Shown here: positions 1 through 11,290 of the stretch, piece by piece
Numbering within the stretch: the stretch's first letter is position 1
Layout: every line of letters starts with the position of its first letter
Assembly: GCF_018812025.1 (NCBI RefSeq)
Contig: NC_063062.1
Span: 6,883,058 to 6,947,057, forward strand
Reading direction: 5' to 3'
Source of the DNA: Megalobrama amblycephala
Lineage: Eukaryota; Chordata; Actinopteri; Cypriniformes; Xenocyprididae
Length of the DNA: 64,000 nucleotides
Notes under the pieces: model-generated
What the model was told of the DNA's origin: nothing
What the model saw: only the letters and a program-made list of their open reading frames with translations
Databases searched by the model: none
Translations under genes and position numbers: made by a program

Positions 1-108
1 TATGGAGGGACAGACAGCTCTCAGATTTCATCAAAAAGATCTTAATTTGAGTTCTGAAGATGAACGGAAGTCTTACGGGTTTGGAACGACATGAGGGTGA
101 GTAATTAA
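1..108 (+). mobile_element. Truncated arm of TTAA/GTTCACCC palindromic element
   Basis: The segment matches the right arm of the complete element at 1254-2136: the shared order is 'cagatttcatcaaaaa', 'gaagatgaacg', 'cttacgggt', 'ggaacgacatga', 'gagtaattaat'. It enters from before the window and stops at the GAGTAATTAAT block, so the terminal TTTTTGGGTGAAC piece is missing. It is non-coding and reads as a decayed copy. Seen by direct comparison; the family assignment is certain, its outer border is not. Confidence 0.75.
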
Positions 109-649
109 TTTCTTGCCTTTCGTTATTTTATTCAGCAAATCTATTCAAATGAAAGCTGACATTTTACTCTTAATTCGAAAAGCACACATCAATGAGTCAA
201 TCAATGTGTTTGATCACACTGCAAACTGCAAAAAGATGCCATCAACTTTCAGTTGTAGAAGCAGTATCATCAAATTTAATATACTGAAACTACATTCATT
301 AGCTTTCCCTCCTAGTACAAACACCTGACAAACCCTGGTTTAGGTCTCTCTCCTGGCAATGCCCATTTAGACGGCTGTTCAGAGAGCCAGATGTTGCTAT
401 GCGGCTCAGCTCCAGGCAGTGAACACTCCAGTTACCTGCCTCAGGACCACCGTCACAGTGGGCAATCAGGATCTTTTGAAACCTGCCATTTCAGCATACC
501 AAACAGGGTATCTATATTCTCTTAGCAGATGAACATGGCACAAATTTGGAAGTTTATTTTAGCAGCCATTTAGTCAGTATTCAGTCCTGAAAGAATGCAT
601 TGCAAATGTGTATGTGAATACACAAAGAGTTCAACTCTCCTTTTTAACA
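109..649. other. No gene recognised
   Basis: Apparently unique AT-rich sequence. The only open frame is short and has no recognisable family. I see no splice-flanked exon, RNA gene or clear repeat. Confidence 0.5.
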
Positions 650-1195
650 GTGGGTTCACCCAAATCCAAAATTCTGTCATTTTTACCAAGCGTGTTGTTG
701 TTTTAAACCCAAATGACTTTCTTTCTTGCATGGTACACAAATGAGATGCTTTGCAGAATGTAGTTGGTCTTTCTTTTCCATGGAAGAACAATAAATAGAT
801 TGTAAAACCATAAAAGTAGTAAAAAAAAAAAAAAAAAAAAAAAATTAAAAAAAAAGTAGTCCATTCAACCTGCAAGTCATCCAATAGCTTTGACCAAAAT
901 TTGAGTCTTTATTCGCTAATACTCTTTGTAAACAAATGATTTAGACTGGTTATGTAAACTGAATGAAATGATTCATTGAAAAGATCCAATTCAAAAGAAT
1001 GATTCATTCACCAATCCTGCATCCAGCAACAAGGGTGGATAATTGATATTTTAATAGAGTAACGACTTAAATTCCAGTTTGTTCCTCAGACAAAAGGTAT
1101 CATACAATTTCAGAAGATGTTTATGATGCTTTTATAGCACTTTTACATCCTTTTTGATTCTTGACAGCCCAAGTCCTTATTCACTCAATCACATG
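650..1195. repeat. Degraded TTCACCC-type dispersed repeat
   Basis: The left part keeps a diverged 'TTCACCCAAA...AATTCTGTCAT' start followed by a 'GACTTTCTTTCTT' block. The right part has 'ATGATTCATTCACC' and a 'TTTATGATGCTTTTATAGCAC' type block. These pieces occur in this order in a common cyprinid repeat related to, but distinct from, the element at 1254-2136. It is split by an A-rich tract (819-860). Family membership is from memory of fish repeats and is moderate. Confidence 0.4.
819..860. repeat. A-rich tract
   Basis: A run of more than twenty A, then TT, then nine A. The minus-strand open frame that crosses it is a low-complexity artefact. Confidence 0.9.
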
Positions 1196-1253
1196 ACAAT
1201 CAAATAGTTTACAAACCAACTACATTCTTCAAAACATGTTATTTTGTGTCCCA

Positions 1254-2136
1254 TTAAAGGGTTAGTTCACCCAAAATTGAAAATTCTGTCATTAATTACT
1301 CACTCTCATGTTCGTTCCACACATGTAAGACCTTCGTTCATCTTTGGACCACAAATTAAGATAAAAATTAAGATAAATTTTTCATAAAATCCGATGGCTC
1401 TGTGAGGCCTGCATTGAAAGTTAAAATAGTTAATTTACACTTTCAAATGCCCAGAAAGGTACTAAATTTATATTTAAAACAGTTCATGTGACTATTGGTT
1501 CAACCTTAATGTTATGAAGCGATAAGAATACTTTTTGTGCGGCAAAAAAAAAAAAAAAATATGACTTAATAATGACTTTATTCAACAATATCTAGTGATG
1601 GACGATTTCAAAACACTGCTTAATGAAGTTTCAAAGCCTTACGAATCTTTTGTTTCGAATCAGTGGTTCAGAGCGTGTATCATACCTCCAAAGTCACGTG
1701 AGCCACTGAAATTTCAAAACACTTATGACGTAACGAAGCCATGTTTACTGAAATCATGTAACTTTGGAGCTCCAAACCACTGTTTCGTAAAGCTTCGTAG
1801 CTTTATGAATCAGTGTTTTGAAATCGCCCTTCACTAGATATTGTTGAATAAAGTCGTTATTTTGGGGATTTTTTGGTGCACAAAAAGTATTCTCGTTGCT
1901 TCGTAACATTAAGGTTGAACCACTGTAGTCACATGAACTGTTTCAAATACATCTTTAGTAGCTTTAGCAGTGTAAATTAACTTGCTTTCAATGCAGGCCT
2001 CACTAAGCAATCAGATTTCATCAAAAATATCTTAATTTGTGTTCTGAAGATGAACGAAGGTCTTACGGGTGTGGAACGACATGAGTGTGAGTAATTAATG
2101 ACAGAATTTTCATTTTTGGGTGAACTAACCCTTTAA
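1254..2136. mobile_element. Complete palindromic TTAA element (GTTAGTTCACCC ends)
   Basis: A non-autonomous DNA transposon of 883 bp. It opens with TTAAAGGGTTAGTTCACCC and closes with GGGTGAACTAACCCTTTAA, so TTAA lies at both borders. The two arms are long inverted copies of each other: the blocks CTGTCATTAATTACTCA, AAGACCTTCGTTCATCTT, GTTCATGTGACTA, AACCTTAATGTTATGAAG and AACAATATCTAGTGATGG all recur inverted on the other side. The centre lies near 1715. No transposase is encoded; the open frame at 1595-1837 is only the palindrome core read through. It would be mobilised in trans by a TTAA-specific enzyme (inference). Confidence 0.88.
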
Positions 2137-2140
2137 AAAC

Positions 2141-2196
2141 AAAAAGAAAGTCATACTGGTTTAGAACGATGTAAAAATGAGTAAATGATCACATCT
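2141..2196. repeat. Short fragment of a second GTTCACCC-type repeat
   Basis: The 'AAGAAAGTCATACTGGTTTA' and 'AAAAATGAGTAAATGATCA' blocks are the usual closing part of a widespread cyprinid repeat. The fragment sits directly against the right end of the palindromic element. Confidence 0.5.
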
Positions 2197-2402
2197 ATCA
2201 CTTTAAACATCTGTGACATTCCCTACCTTTGTATGCTATTCAAGGGCATTTGTAAAATTAAATTACACCAAATTAACAATCACTTTGAACTTGACCTCAA
2301 TGCATTATTGTAATTTATAAGCTAATATCTAATTTAGCCTCTAGTGCTTTGCTAACACTGAGATTTGTACTGCATGCTTTCAAAACACCCCTGCTTACGA
2401 CA

Positions 2403-2716
2403 TTAAAGGGATAGTTCACCCAAAAATGAAAATTTGATGTTTATCTGCTTACCCCCAGGGCATCCAAGATGTAGATGACTTTGTTTCTTCAGTAGAAAGC
2501 AAATGATGATTTTTAACTCCAACCGTTGCCGTCTGTCAGTCAAATAATGCGAGTGAATGGGAACTCGAACAATAAGAGTCAAAAAAGCTTGCATAGACAA
2601 ATCCAAATTAACCCTGCGGCTCGTGACGACACATTGATGTCCTAAGACACGAACGATGCCCTGGGGGTAAGCAGATAAATATCAAATTTTCAATTTTGGG
2701 TGAACTATCCCATTAA
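2403..2716. mobile_element. Complete 314-bp TTAA MITE (GATAGTTCACCC ends)
   Basis: The ends are TTAAAGGGATAGTTCACCC and GGGTGAACTATCCCATTAA. The inverted ends are about 60 bp long and include GTTTATCTGCTTACCCCCAG on the left and CTGGGGGTAAGCAGATAAA on the right. TTAA is present at both borders. The interior differs from the 1254-2136 family although the outer 30 bp are alike, so the two groups share terminal sequences but not cores. No coding capacity. The open frame 2403-2606 on the minus strand is a shadow. Confidence 0.85.
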
Positions 2717-3755
2717 GTACTACACTACCAAGATGCTCTTTAATACTGTCTTGCTCAATGTTTAATGTTCTATAGGTAAAACTTTTCTTGCAGAAGAGAA
2801 CAAATGCAGAAAATCAGAAACCGGTTTCCTTTCACAATAGAAACAAGCCCACAAAGACTACCTTACTGGAAAAAACCCTGCCCAGATAGCCCACTCCATA
2901 GTATAATTCAGTACACTATCCATTCAGAAAACCCACAGACTATTACAGTATGAATGTATAATTAGGTATGTGTATATAGAAACATATGAAAACCTACTGG
3001 TTTTGACCTAATTACTTTGACAAATCCCTGATGATTAAATATTATTTTTCAATAGGGCATACTGGTCCATTTTCTTAATTGGTTTACAAAGAAAATGTTC
3101 AATGGAACAGCCTCTTTATAATTAGGTACTGTGCAAAAATAATTACAAAAAAAGTCAAGGTCATTCCTGACCATTGCTTTAAAAGAGCACGTTGGGCTCT
3201 CATCAGGTTTGACAGGGAAACTGATGAAGGCTGGAGTGGACGGGGAATCAATCATGCTGAAAAAAAGGAAAAGAAAAATGTGACTCATTTTTAGTCTTTT
3301 AGTTGTTCTTTTGAAAGTATGAAGGGGAAACTCTAACTGTTCAAATGTGCAGGTTGTTGTTGGCAGCAACTAATTCCTTGAACCATAAAACTAGAGCATT
3401 TAAAGCATAAATCATGTTCTAGACCATGGGCCGCACTGTTAAAAATCAAATAAAAGCTTCTATTTTAGGACATTATACCATCAATACTTTAATTTTAATG
3501 CCCTGAAAACTTTATGCCTGAAAAAATTCCACATGGCTTCTAACAAAATGATTTTCAGTGTTCCACATGTGTTTTATTGTCCCGAAACCTTCCTCAGTCA
3601 CACAGCATGAAAACTAATGTGGAGAGGATGGGCTAATATTACAAGTGAAGGGACAAATCAATAAACTATATCATTATAACACTCTGTTTTCAACAAACTG
3701 AACCAAATATTGATCAAAATGCAGCAAGTATAGTGAAGGTGCAGGTTCTAAATTG
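2717..3755. other. No gene recognised
   Basis: Unique-looking AT-rich DNA. The overlapping open frames on both strands near 3050-3370 have no recognisable family and look like chance. Confidence 0.5.
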
Positions 3756-4790
3756 AATTGAATTTGATATACTTTATTGTCCCATTGCTGGGAAATTCAT
3801 CTTGGACAACCGTGGCCAGTACAGCATTAAACTCACATAAACAATACACACATAATAAATTACTCATAACCACAATCCAAATAAAACAACAATACCCCAC
3901 CTGTTTTTTCATTAATGCAATTCCCTGTTGATTAGTTTAACTGCAGTTGGCACAAAATAATTTTTGTAGCGATTTGATTTGCACATCAAAATCCTCCATC
4001 ATCTCCCTGAGGGTGACATCTTAAAATCCCCATGTAAAATGTGTCTGATCAGCAACAATTTTCTTAGCTTGTCTTAGAATAGATGTCTCATACAGCTCCT
4101 ATATAGGTCGTTTCACATCACACCTTACAATCTTTAGAGCAGTATGTACAAGTCATGCAAGTTTTGATTTTGATTGGACAGTCAGGTTTCCATACCATGC
4201 TGTTATTCCATATCTTATCAAACTCTCACAAACAGACTGATAAAACAAAAATAAAATCTGATTTACCCCAAATATTTTTAACCTTAACAAAAAAAAAAAA
4301 AATGTAGCCTCTGCTGCAATCTAGAACACAGACTGTCGATGTGGGAGGACCAACATAATGAATTGTCAATATAAACGCTCAAGTATTTATAAGATGAAAC
4401 CTGTTCAATAATATTTCCATGTATTATTACAGGGCTATGGTCCCTCACAGATCTGGGGTCGAAGATCATTTCAACAGTCTTTTTTCCATTTAAAAATCAA
4501 GGAGTTATCGTCGCACCATCCTACAAATCTCGAAACTTCTGAAAAATACTGCAGAGGTGTGCTGTTCCTGTACAATAAACTCAATATAGCTGTGTTGTCT
4601 GAGAATTTGATTAAGAAGTTGTTATCCTGACGACACACACTCATTAGTATATAACGTAAACAAGATGGGTGAACTAACACGACCTTGCATTCTTTTAGAT
4701 AAGCAACCATGTTCAAATTGCCAAATAGATCAATTTTGGATATGCAATGTCCACTTTTCACAACCCAATCAACTCCTCACAGATACATTC
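3756..4790 (-). mobile_element. 3' end of an L2/CR1-like non-LTR retrotransposon
   Basis: On the minus strand the order is reverse-transcriptase C-terminal coding sequence, a conserved post-RT stretch, a 3' UTR and a short repeated tail. The tail reads on the plus strand as an ATTGA unit repeated near 3755-3770. The post-RT part keeps a recognisable run (SVCESLIRYGITAWYGNLTV) about 100 bp past the last open frame, separated by an A-run frameshift. It is 5'-truncated, as is usual for LINE copies made by target-primed reverse transcription. The clade is from memory; L2 or Rex1-like are both possible. Confidence 0.7.
4284..4761 (-). pseudogene. Reverse transcriptase C-terminal remnant
   Basis: Two minus-strand open pieces, 4471-4761 and 4284-4469, belong to one former frame. 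They carry the typical RT thumb-region motif with a cysteine/asparagine stretch, then 'DPRSVRDHSPVIIHG', 'EQVSSYKYL' and 'YIDNSLCWSSHID', which match the region after the catalytic domain of L2/CR1 LINEs. The pieces are in different frames, with the shift at an A-run near 4486, and the second ends in another A-run at 4290-4302. The catalytic aspartates lie upstream and are not present. The copy is dead. Confidence 0.75.
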
Positions 4791-4947
4791 AAGTCCAGTC
4801 ATTAATTTTTCTAGCTGTAGATAATCCCGTAGAATGACTCTAATAATTTTAGAACCTCCAGTTTCACTAAAGGTGTAAATGAAATCAAGGAAATAAAATA
4901 TATGTAAATAAATCAATGATTAAAAAAATAAGTAAATAAGGGCAAAG

Positions 4948-5702
4948 TACACTCAAAAAAGTGATTTTACAATACTGTTCAGTTTATTTAAAAAAAACAA
5001 AACAAACAAAAAATGTAGGTTTGTCATTCAAACAACTGCGTTGTGTTAAACTGACTTGAAACAGTTGTGTTTTGGCTCAACTCAATATTTTCATTTTGAA
5101 AGAGCATGTTTCAATTAAGTAGGCCAAAAATAACATTTGATGCTTGATGCTTCAGTTTAATCCAACACAATTCGTTTATATTTAAAAGAGTATCTGGTAT
5201 GTTAATAGTTTTGGGGTTACCACTGTGGTGAAGAGCATGTGCTTGGGTCGAGGACCTGCTAACAACAATTAAAGTTGTTTTAATAATAAAAAATAACTAT
5301 ATTGGGCATGCCATGGATGTAACAAAACCATCTTCTGGCTAACACCTAACTATAAGAGTCTTTACATAGTAAAGATTTTGTGAACATTAGTCTTGTTAGA
5401 TTACATTAGTAAAAGTTGTGAAAATTGTTCCGAAACGCATTCACTAAATAAACTAATCAAATAAACTGGATTACTTGTTTTCATTTTTGTTTGATATTAA
5501 TTTTAGCATAAATAAAATTAATAGTTTTGGACAAAATTAAGAATATTAAGCTGACTCAACTAAATGGCATTGAATTAACCTTATGTAATAAACTTAAGTT
5601 TACTGAAATAAATAATGTTAATTAAATCCAACATAACCCAGTTACATGAAACCTGTTGACATAAAAAAGTTAAGTAAATCCAATGTATCATTTTTGAGTG
5701 TA
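4948..5702. mobile_element. MITE with TACACTCAAAAA inverted ends
   Basis: The left border reads TACACTCAAAAAAGTG and the right border reads ATTTTTGAGTGTA, inverted with respect to each other, enclosing about 755 bp. The interior is very AT-rich with AACTGACTTGA- and AAACTTAAGTTTA-type blocks and no coding sequence. Such TACACTC-ended elements are common in fish. The superfamily is uncertain and I see no clear target duplication. Confidence 0.55.
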
Positions 5703-5819
5703 AATAAATCAAATTTTCTTTATGTAAACTATCACCTCAGTCCTTACAACACCTCTGACACTATCACGTTGTGAAGTTCATGTTGACAAAAGTCTCTAAA
5801 TTGTAATGTTGACATGCAT

Positions 5820-5873
5820 TCTCTGTAAAGCTCCTTTGAATATGTATTGTGAAAAGTGCTATACAAATAAATG

Positions 5874-5908
<35 letters not shown>

Positions 5909-5909
5909 A
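5820..5909 (+). repeat. LINE/SINE-type 3' tail with (AAAT)n
   Basis: The 'CTGTAAAGCTCCTTTGAA' and 'GAAAAGTGCTATACAAATAA' blocks resemble the 3' terminal module shared by several fish LINEs and SINEs, and the (AAAT)n tract after it (5869-5909) fits such a tail. Upstream sequence to about 5700 may belong to the same copy but is not recognised. The minus-strand frames translating to repeated 'FIYL' are the microsatellite read backwards. Confidence 0.5.
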
Positions 5910-7199
5910 GTGAAGACAGCAGTGAGAGGTTCATATCTGACCCCAAACAAACTATGTGGTATGTGATCATCAATATCATGTAGGCGCCTGTCTTTGGTGC
6001 TGCTAAACTAGACAGGACCAAAAGCAGAGCCAGGCTGCATTCCAATGCGATCATACTGAATGACTGGACGAGCACGAGTCTCCACTCAGCAGCTGCTCAC
6101 CGACTCTGTGGTGGACCATTTTTATTTCCTTTTTCCACCTCTTTTCTTGAATCCTGGTGTACGTTCTCATGCCCACAGCCTGTCTCTAGCCACAGCACAT
6201 GTTCGAATACTTCATTTACGGTTCAACCGCAAAGCATTGCCTTGTTTCCCTCGCTTTCTTATTTTTTATCTCTCGGAAAAAAAGTACAGCGTCATACGTG
6301 GCATTTTTAATACAACCATTCCTACATTTTATTCTGGAATTTTCCAGTGAGCCCCCATATCATTAATGACTTTTGGTTGTTTTTTTGTAGTTGTTGTGGC
6401 TTGGAACAGAGGTCTGCACTGTGCGCAGTTTTAAAAACAGCAACGGGCAAGCGACAGTCATTTTTTCTGCTTAACCTTGTTTGTATTGATGCTGTTTGGG
6501 AAACGCTGTGTCACACACGAGCACACTGTTCCTGTGCCGGAGGGAGAATTCTGAAAGTGTGTCTGTAAACATGGACACACACACAAACTGATGCTTACAT
6601 ACAATTACAGCCTACAATGGAAATCTCTTTTTCAGAGCAGACCAGCTCTGGTATTACCTCCTAAAACTAAAAAGGCATTAAAAAATTACTTAAAGGGGAT
6701 CACATCATACAGATTTCTTAAATCATCAGATTTTCCCTTATAAATGTAAATAAAATGCTAAAAAAAATGAAAAACTAAAAATGTATTATGCTGTGCCTTT
6801 AATACTTCTATGTAAATTCCTCTTTTGCACAATGAGAAACAGCGCTTTGCTGCAAGTTTCTTGTTGGGACAAATACAGTTTGCACTGCCAAATCCTTTTA
6901 CTGTATAACAGCCTATTTCAAAGCCTGGATTACATTAAGACAAATTCATAAAACAATCCATCCTGAAATGTGCAATCCATTATAGTCTGAAAACAAACTT
7001 CAGGCTTTAAACTTCAATCTTTCCTAACATTGGGATCCTTCAAAGTACTTAAAATACATATATAATAAGAATGAGGAAATAACAGGTTCAAATAAAGTAT
7101 CAAAAGCAAGTAATCAAATGGTTTTATTGAACAACATAATATTACGTATTATAACAAATCCCTGCAGAGGGTGTGATTGTTGTTGTTGTTACACTTTAC
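5910..7199. other. No gene recognised
   Basis: Mostly unique-looking DNA. Open frames at 6060-6350 and 6347-6568 show no family. A possible element end, TTAAAGGGGATCACATCA, lies at 6690; a loosely matching inverted end TGATATGACCCCTTTAA ends at 8708, but similarity is too weak to call an element. Confidence 0.4.
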
Positions 7200-7575
7200 A
7201 GCATGGGTGCCCATTACCGTTCCTACAGATTGACCTTTCTGCAAAGTTCAGCTCCAACCCTGATCGAACACAACTGAACCAGCTAATTAAGCCCTGTGTT
7301 TGAAATCGCCCCCTATACCCTCATTCACTATTCCCTATATAGTTCACTTGAGGGAGTGAATTGTTATTCGTTATTGTGGTGCACTGTGGGATTGAATGAG
7401 TGCACTCATTAACGTCCACTATGGTTTCAGACATCACTATGGCTGTCCCCTCAAATACTGCTCCATTTAAGGGTATGGGGGCAATTTCAGACACAGCCAA
7501 GATCTTCAGGAGTACTTGATAATTACAGATAGGTGTGTTGGATCTGATCTCCAGGAACAAGATTGGGCAAATTTG
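7200..7575. mobile_element. hAT-like MITE, interrupted by another MITE
   Basis: The left half reads 'GGGTGCCCATTACC' and then 'AGTTCAGCTCCAACCCTGAT', 'CTGAACCAGCTAATTAAG'. The right half continues 'AGATCTTCAGGAGTACTTGA' and ends 'GATTGGGCAAAT'. This order is that of a widespread fish MITE whose ends contain inverted TTTGCCCA/TGGGCAAA blocks. The two halves are separated by a 207-bp insertion at 7292-7498. No coding sequence. Confidence 0.6.
7292..7498. mobile_element. Nested MITE with CTGTGTYTGAAATYGCCCCC ends
   Basis: The left end is CCCTGTGTTTGAAATCGCCC and the right end, read inverted, is CTGTGTCTGAAATTGCCCCC. The 3-bp AAG is found on both sides (7289-7291 and 7499-7501). Removing the insert and one AAG restores the host order CTAATTAAG-ATCTTCAGG. 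A 3-bp duplication is typical of PIF/Harbinger elements (inference). The minus-strand open frame at 7321-7605 crosses it by chance. Confidence 0.65.
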
Positions 7576-7602
7576 CTTTACATCATAATCAAATCCTTTG
7601 GC

Positions 7603-7628
7603 CAAAAAAAAAAAAAAAAAAAAAAAAA
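7603..7628. repeat. A-run
   Basis: A homopolymer of roughly 26 A directly after the MITE and short unique sequence. It could be the tail of an unrecognised retroposon. Confidence 0.85.
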
Positions 7629-8035
7629 GTAATTTAGAAGTTCACTTAATCTTTTAACATTTGGCCACTTCTTTATGATAGAAATGCTACAGTCACTGTA
7701 ATTTCTTGAACAAAAATATTTGGACATCAAAACATGCAAACTCAGAGTGAGGGTTTATGCATGCGATGAACAACAATTTGCATATTTAGCAACATTTTGA
7801 TGTATTCTCGTGTTGCCGTAGGATTATAAATTATTTATGTTACAAATCTGGAAAAATAGCACACATTGCGTTCCCAGATGAGTTGATGAATGTTTACATG
7901 TGAATATATTAGCCTAAATTCAATCTGTTTTTTTGTTTTTTTTTGGACAAAATTTTAACTAAACCGCTCAATACATATGGATTAGTTTTACGATCTCTTT
8001 ATGAACTTTTTGAAGCATCAAAGTTTCAATTGCGT

Positions 8036-8183
8036 AGGCTGTCTATGGAGGGAAAGAAAGCTCTCAGATTTCATCAAAAAGATCTTCATTTGCATTCCCG
8101 AAGATGAACGAAAGTCTTGGGATTGGAACGACATGAGGGTGAGTAATTAATGACCGAATTTACATTTTTGGCTGAACCCTTTA
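8036..8183 (+). mobile_element. Right-arm fragment of the GTTCACCC palindromic family
   Basis: The segment 'CTCTCAGATTTCATCAAAAA', 'GAAGATGAACGAAAGTCTT', 'GGAACGACATGAGGGTGAG' matches the right arm at 2000-2136. The end is eroded: GCTGAACCCTTTAA in place of GGTGAACTAACCCTTTAA. Its start is close to that of the fragment at position 1, which begins with the same 'TATGGAGGGA' variant, so the two share a subfamily. Confidence 0.7.
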
Positions 8184-8434
8184 ATTCATTAATTTAATTA
8201 TGGTTATGGAAAAATAATGCATTAAAATGATTTAGCACAAACGCTCCACCCCAGACCTACTTAGGTCATCTTACATTTCATACAGTTGATTGGTGACGAA
8301 CATGAAGCAGGGCAACAACTCACTGTGTGATATAGCCTATAGAATGCAATTAAAATACCCGTAAAATTCAAGATATCAGGGCATAAATGCCTTAGTATGA
8401 GTTTATGTCTCATGTTTATATATTGTTAGACCTA

Positions 8435-8484
<50 letters not shown>

Positions 8485-8540
8485 ATACAATTCAAACCAA
8501 CAAAAGGAAAAAAAAAAAAAAAAAAAAAAATATATATATC
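8435..8540. repeat. (ATT)n microsatellite followed by A-run and (TA)n
   Basis: About sixteen ATT units at 8435-8482, then 20 unique bases, an A-run of over twenty bases from 8508, and a short (TA)n. The open frame that crosses it encodes isoleucine and lysine runs and is an artefact. Confidence 0.9.
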
Positions 8541-10504
8541 ACACAGGATCAAAACAACTACAAACAAAACAAAAATCCAAAGATTTCAGACTAGCGGTTC
8601 AATAAACTCTTTTTTTAAGTCTCAAAATGACAATATTTAATAGGAAATCAAACTCTTTATTATTTCAAAATTTGGAAAATAAATATTTGACTGATATGAC
8701 CCCTTTAAAAATATCTTTGTTTTACATTCATTTTAACCTTCTATGCGACAAATCAACCTTGAAAGAAGGCTAACTGGCTGATAAAGAGGGCATGTGGTAT
8801 AAATAGCCTAATAGACTTTCGATGTAGGTGACAATATATGCCTGTTAACCTTGACCAAAAGCAATTACTAGCACAATGCATGCAGGAAGCACCTTTATCC
8901 AAAACACCACAAGTGTTGTGATAAAATCAATGATGCTGAGGTCAAACGTTAGCGTGTTCAGTAAATCTCAGTCCTACATTTTTAGATTGGGGTAAATATT
9001 TCCGTCTACTCTCCACGTTGCTGTTCTTCCCTCTGAAGACCAACCATCGAGTTTACAGTACTTGGCTTACATTCAGTAAACACACCAGCACGGTTGCATG
9101 CCCTCTCCTTGACACCCTCTGTTCATTGGTCTGCTGCTGAGCACTGGACAATAGGTGTGGAGCTCATTCAGTTCCCCCTCATTTAAAGTCTTATCCAAAC
9201 ACAGCCAATGCATCACAACATATCCTGCCAAACCAAGCCAGGACACATTCAATCTCCCATATGAAGCAGCAAAGCATTATGGGATGAGAGGCAGGTTTTT
9301 GTGTAAATGTTTCAATGGATTATATCTATAGCATGTAACAAATACGAGAAGATGAAAAAAACTTCCAAATGCCTTTACAACAGACTTGCTGAGTCAGTAG
9401 TAATCAGAGAAAATATATGTGAAACATCTAAACCTTATGGGTTAGATCCCACTTACTTCAATTAAAATCAGTTTGATCAAAAGTGTCCACTACAATAAAA
9501 TCATTGATCAAACTACATCAATCAATGTGACCATTGGCATTTGTACTACTCACCTGTTAATTAATCACTGCACTAAATTATGGGTTTTATTTAAAATAAT
9601 AATAATTATATAAATCTAAAAACTAAAATAAATTAGTTTACATCAAAACAACTAAACATGTAGACTTTTTATATCCACTGTACATACAATAAGTTTAAAT
9701 TAATTTTTTTTTTAGCTGCTTGGAGCAGAAACACTCCAAGTGTAATACAGAAAAGACAGAATAATATATAAAGAGAGATTAATCGCCAGCCATGCTGAAA
9801 TACACTCACATCAAAAATGGATTTCGACAGCAATATCAGACTCTGAACAGTGATATACAGCCATGTCGTGTCATTTTATTTGAGTGCGATCTCTCCAAGG
9901 AAATGCCACATCAATCAGTCAGACAGGCTATTCACCACGCTGAGAAATGAGGGATGGAATGGACTAAAGACGGTCATCACTATGAGGATATCATTCATGG
10001 GAGGTCAGTAGCGGTGGATGGTGGTCTGGCCAGATGGCAAAAGCCTCAGGTGCAGAAAAATATGACTGCTCTCAAAAGCAGTAAGGACCTCAGCCAGAGG
10101 CTTTAGCTCATTTTTAAGCTAACTTTAGAATTTTATGATACAATAAGTATTAGAGGAAATATAAGGATTATACACAATCAGATGATAATTAAACATTGCT
10201 TGCTAAGGATCAAATTAAAATCTATTATATTCTAAATCTGAAATGTATTAACTTTAAAATTATGAAATAAAGTTAGAAATAAATCATGATTTTGAGTAAT
10301 GGAACAAGGAATCCATTTAATCTATAAGTTATTTTATTGAGTGATTCTGTTTGTCCTGATAAGAAACTGTCATCATCTCGTCTTAGTCATGGGAAAAAAA
10401 GCTTGTCAACAAACATTTTTCATCATAGTTTTCATTAACAAAATTACCAAAAGGGAGTTATTCTCTTAAACATTAAGCACTGTTTCTGAACTTCCCTGAA
10501 ATGC
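8541..10504. other. No gene recognised; low-repeat block at 9,000-9,300
   Basis: I recognise no gene. The stretch from about 8,980 to 9,300 is less AT-rich than its surroundings, holds no repeat I know and includes GCATTATGGGATGAG. It could be regulatory or unannotated exon sequence, but there is no supporting open frame. Confidence 0.4.
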
Positions 10505-10936
10505 CTTGATTGTATTCTTGAGTTTTCTTCTGGGAACGTGCACTTTATTCCTCATTTAAATAATTCCCACCAAGGCATATGCAAAAAAAAAAAAAAAAAA
10601 AAAGGGAAAAAAAAGGAAGAGGCTTGGTTGAGTTGCGTTAATAATGTGTTGAATCTCACAGCAATGTTAAGTGTCGTGACATTTCAAAAACACGCTCGAA
10701 GCAGCTGATCAATTACAACATCAAGTCAACCATTCAGAGCACATTATACTTTTCGGAAGGAGGGGCTTCATAGAGGCAGGAACTAAACAGAGTGTTACTG
10801 ACAGACTGGGAGGAGAGGTGCTGCAACAATGTAAAATATGTGAAAAATAATGTTATCATTTAACCATGAAAACCTATTCTAGCAGACACCAAAAACAAAA
10901 TCAAGACTTTGAAAGGGGCATAATAGGTCCCTTTAA
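10505..10936. mobile_element. Right-hand fragment of the CCTATTATGC TTAA family
   Basis: It aligns with the complete element at 42137-43052 through 'GGCTTGGTTGAGTTGCGTTA', 'GACATTTCAAAAACACGCTC', 'GGAAGGAGGGGCTTCAT', 'GGGAGGAGAGGTGCTGCAAC' and the end 'GCATAATAGGTCCCTTTAA'. TTAA closes it at 10933-10936. The left end is missing; an A-run at 10582-10603 lies where the complete copy has an (AAAG)n tract. Confidence 0.75.
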
Positions 10937-11058
10937 AATGAAATTAAAAAAGTACTAAAAAGAACAAAAAATGGGTGCAAAAGGAGACTTTTGTGCCATA
11001 TGAAGAACTTTCTACACAGAATCCATGTGGACTTTTAATTGGCACACTAAAGCCACAC

Positions 11059-11290
11059 TTAAAAGGTGTCCTATTATGCTTTTACGAAGTTTTGATTTTA
11101 GTTTTTAGGGCGTACTAAAAACACGTTCAAAAAACACATTATTTTTCACATATTTATACATTATTACAGTACCTCTCTTCCCAGGCTGGTTCGAACACGC
11201 CATTTAGTCCCTGCTTCGAAGAAGGCCCTCCTTTCGAAATACAAATTGGTTAGCTGTTGTGATTGGCTAACCGCTAAGAGCAATTTCCAT
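11059..11290. mobile_element. Left-hand fragment of the CCTATTATGC TTAA family
   Basis: It opens TTAAAAGGTGTCCTATTATG, the inverted counterpart of the end at 10936, followed by 'CACGTTCAAAAAACAC' and 'CAGTACCTCTCTTCCCAGG'. The orientation is opposite to the previous fragment's closing end. No right end is visible, so the border at 11290 is approximate. Confidence 0.6.

Noticed and set aside
5744..6075. Two minus-strand frames with repeated FIYL
   Set aside because: They are the (AAAT)n tract at 5869-5909 translated backwards.
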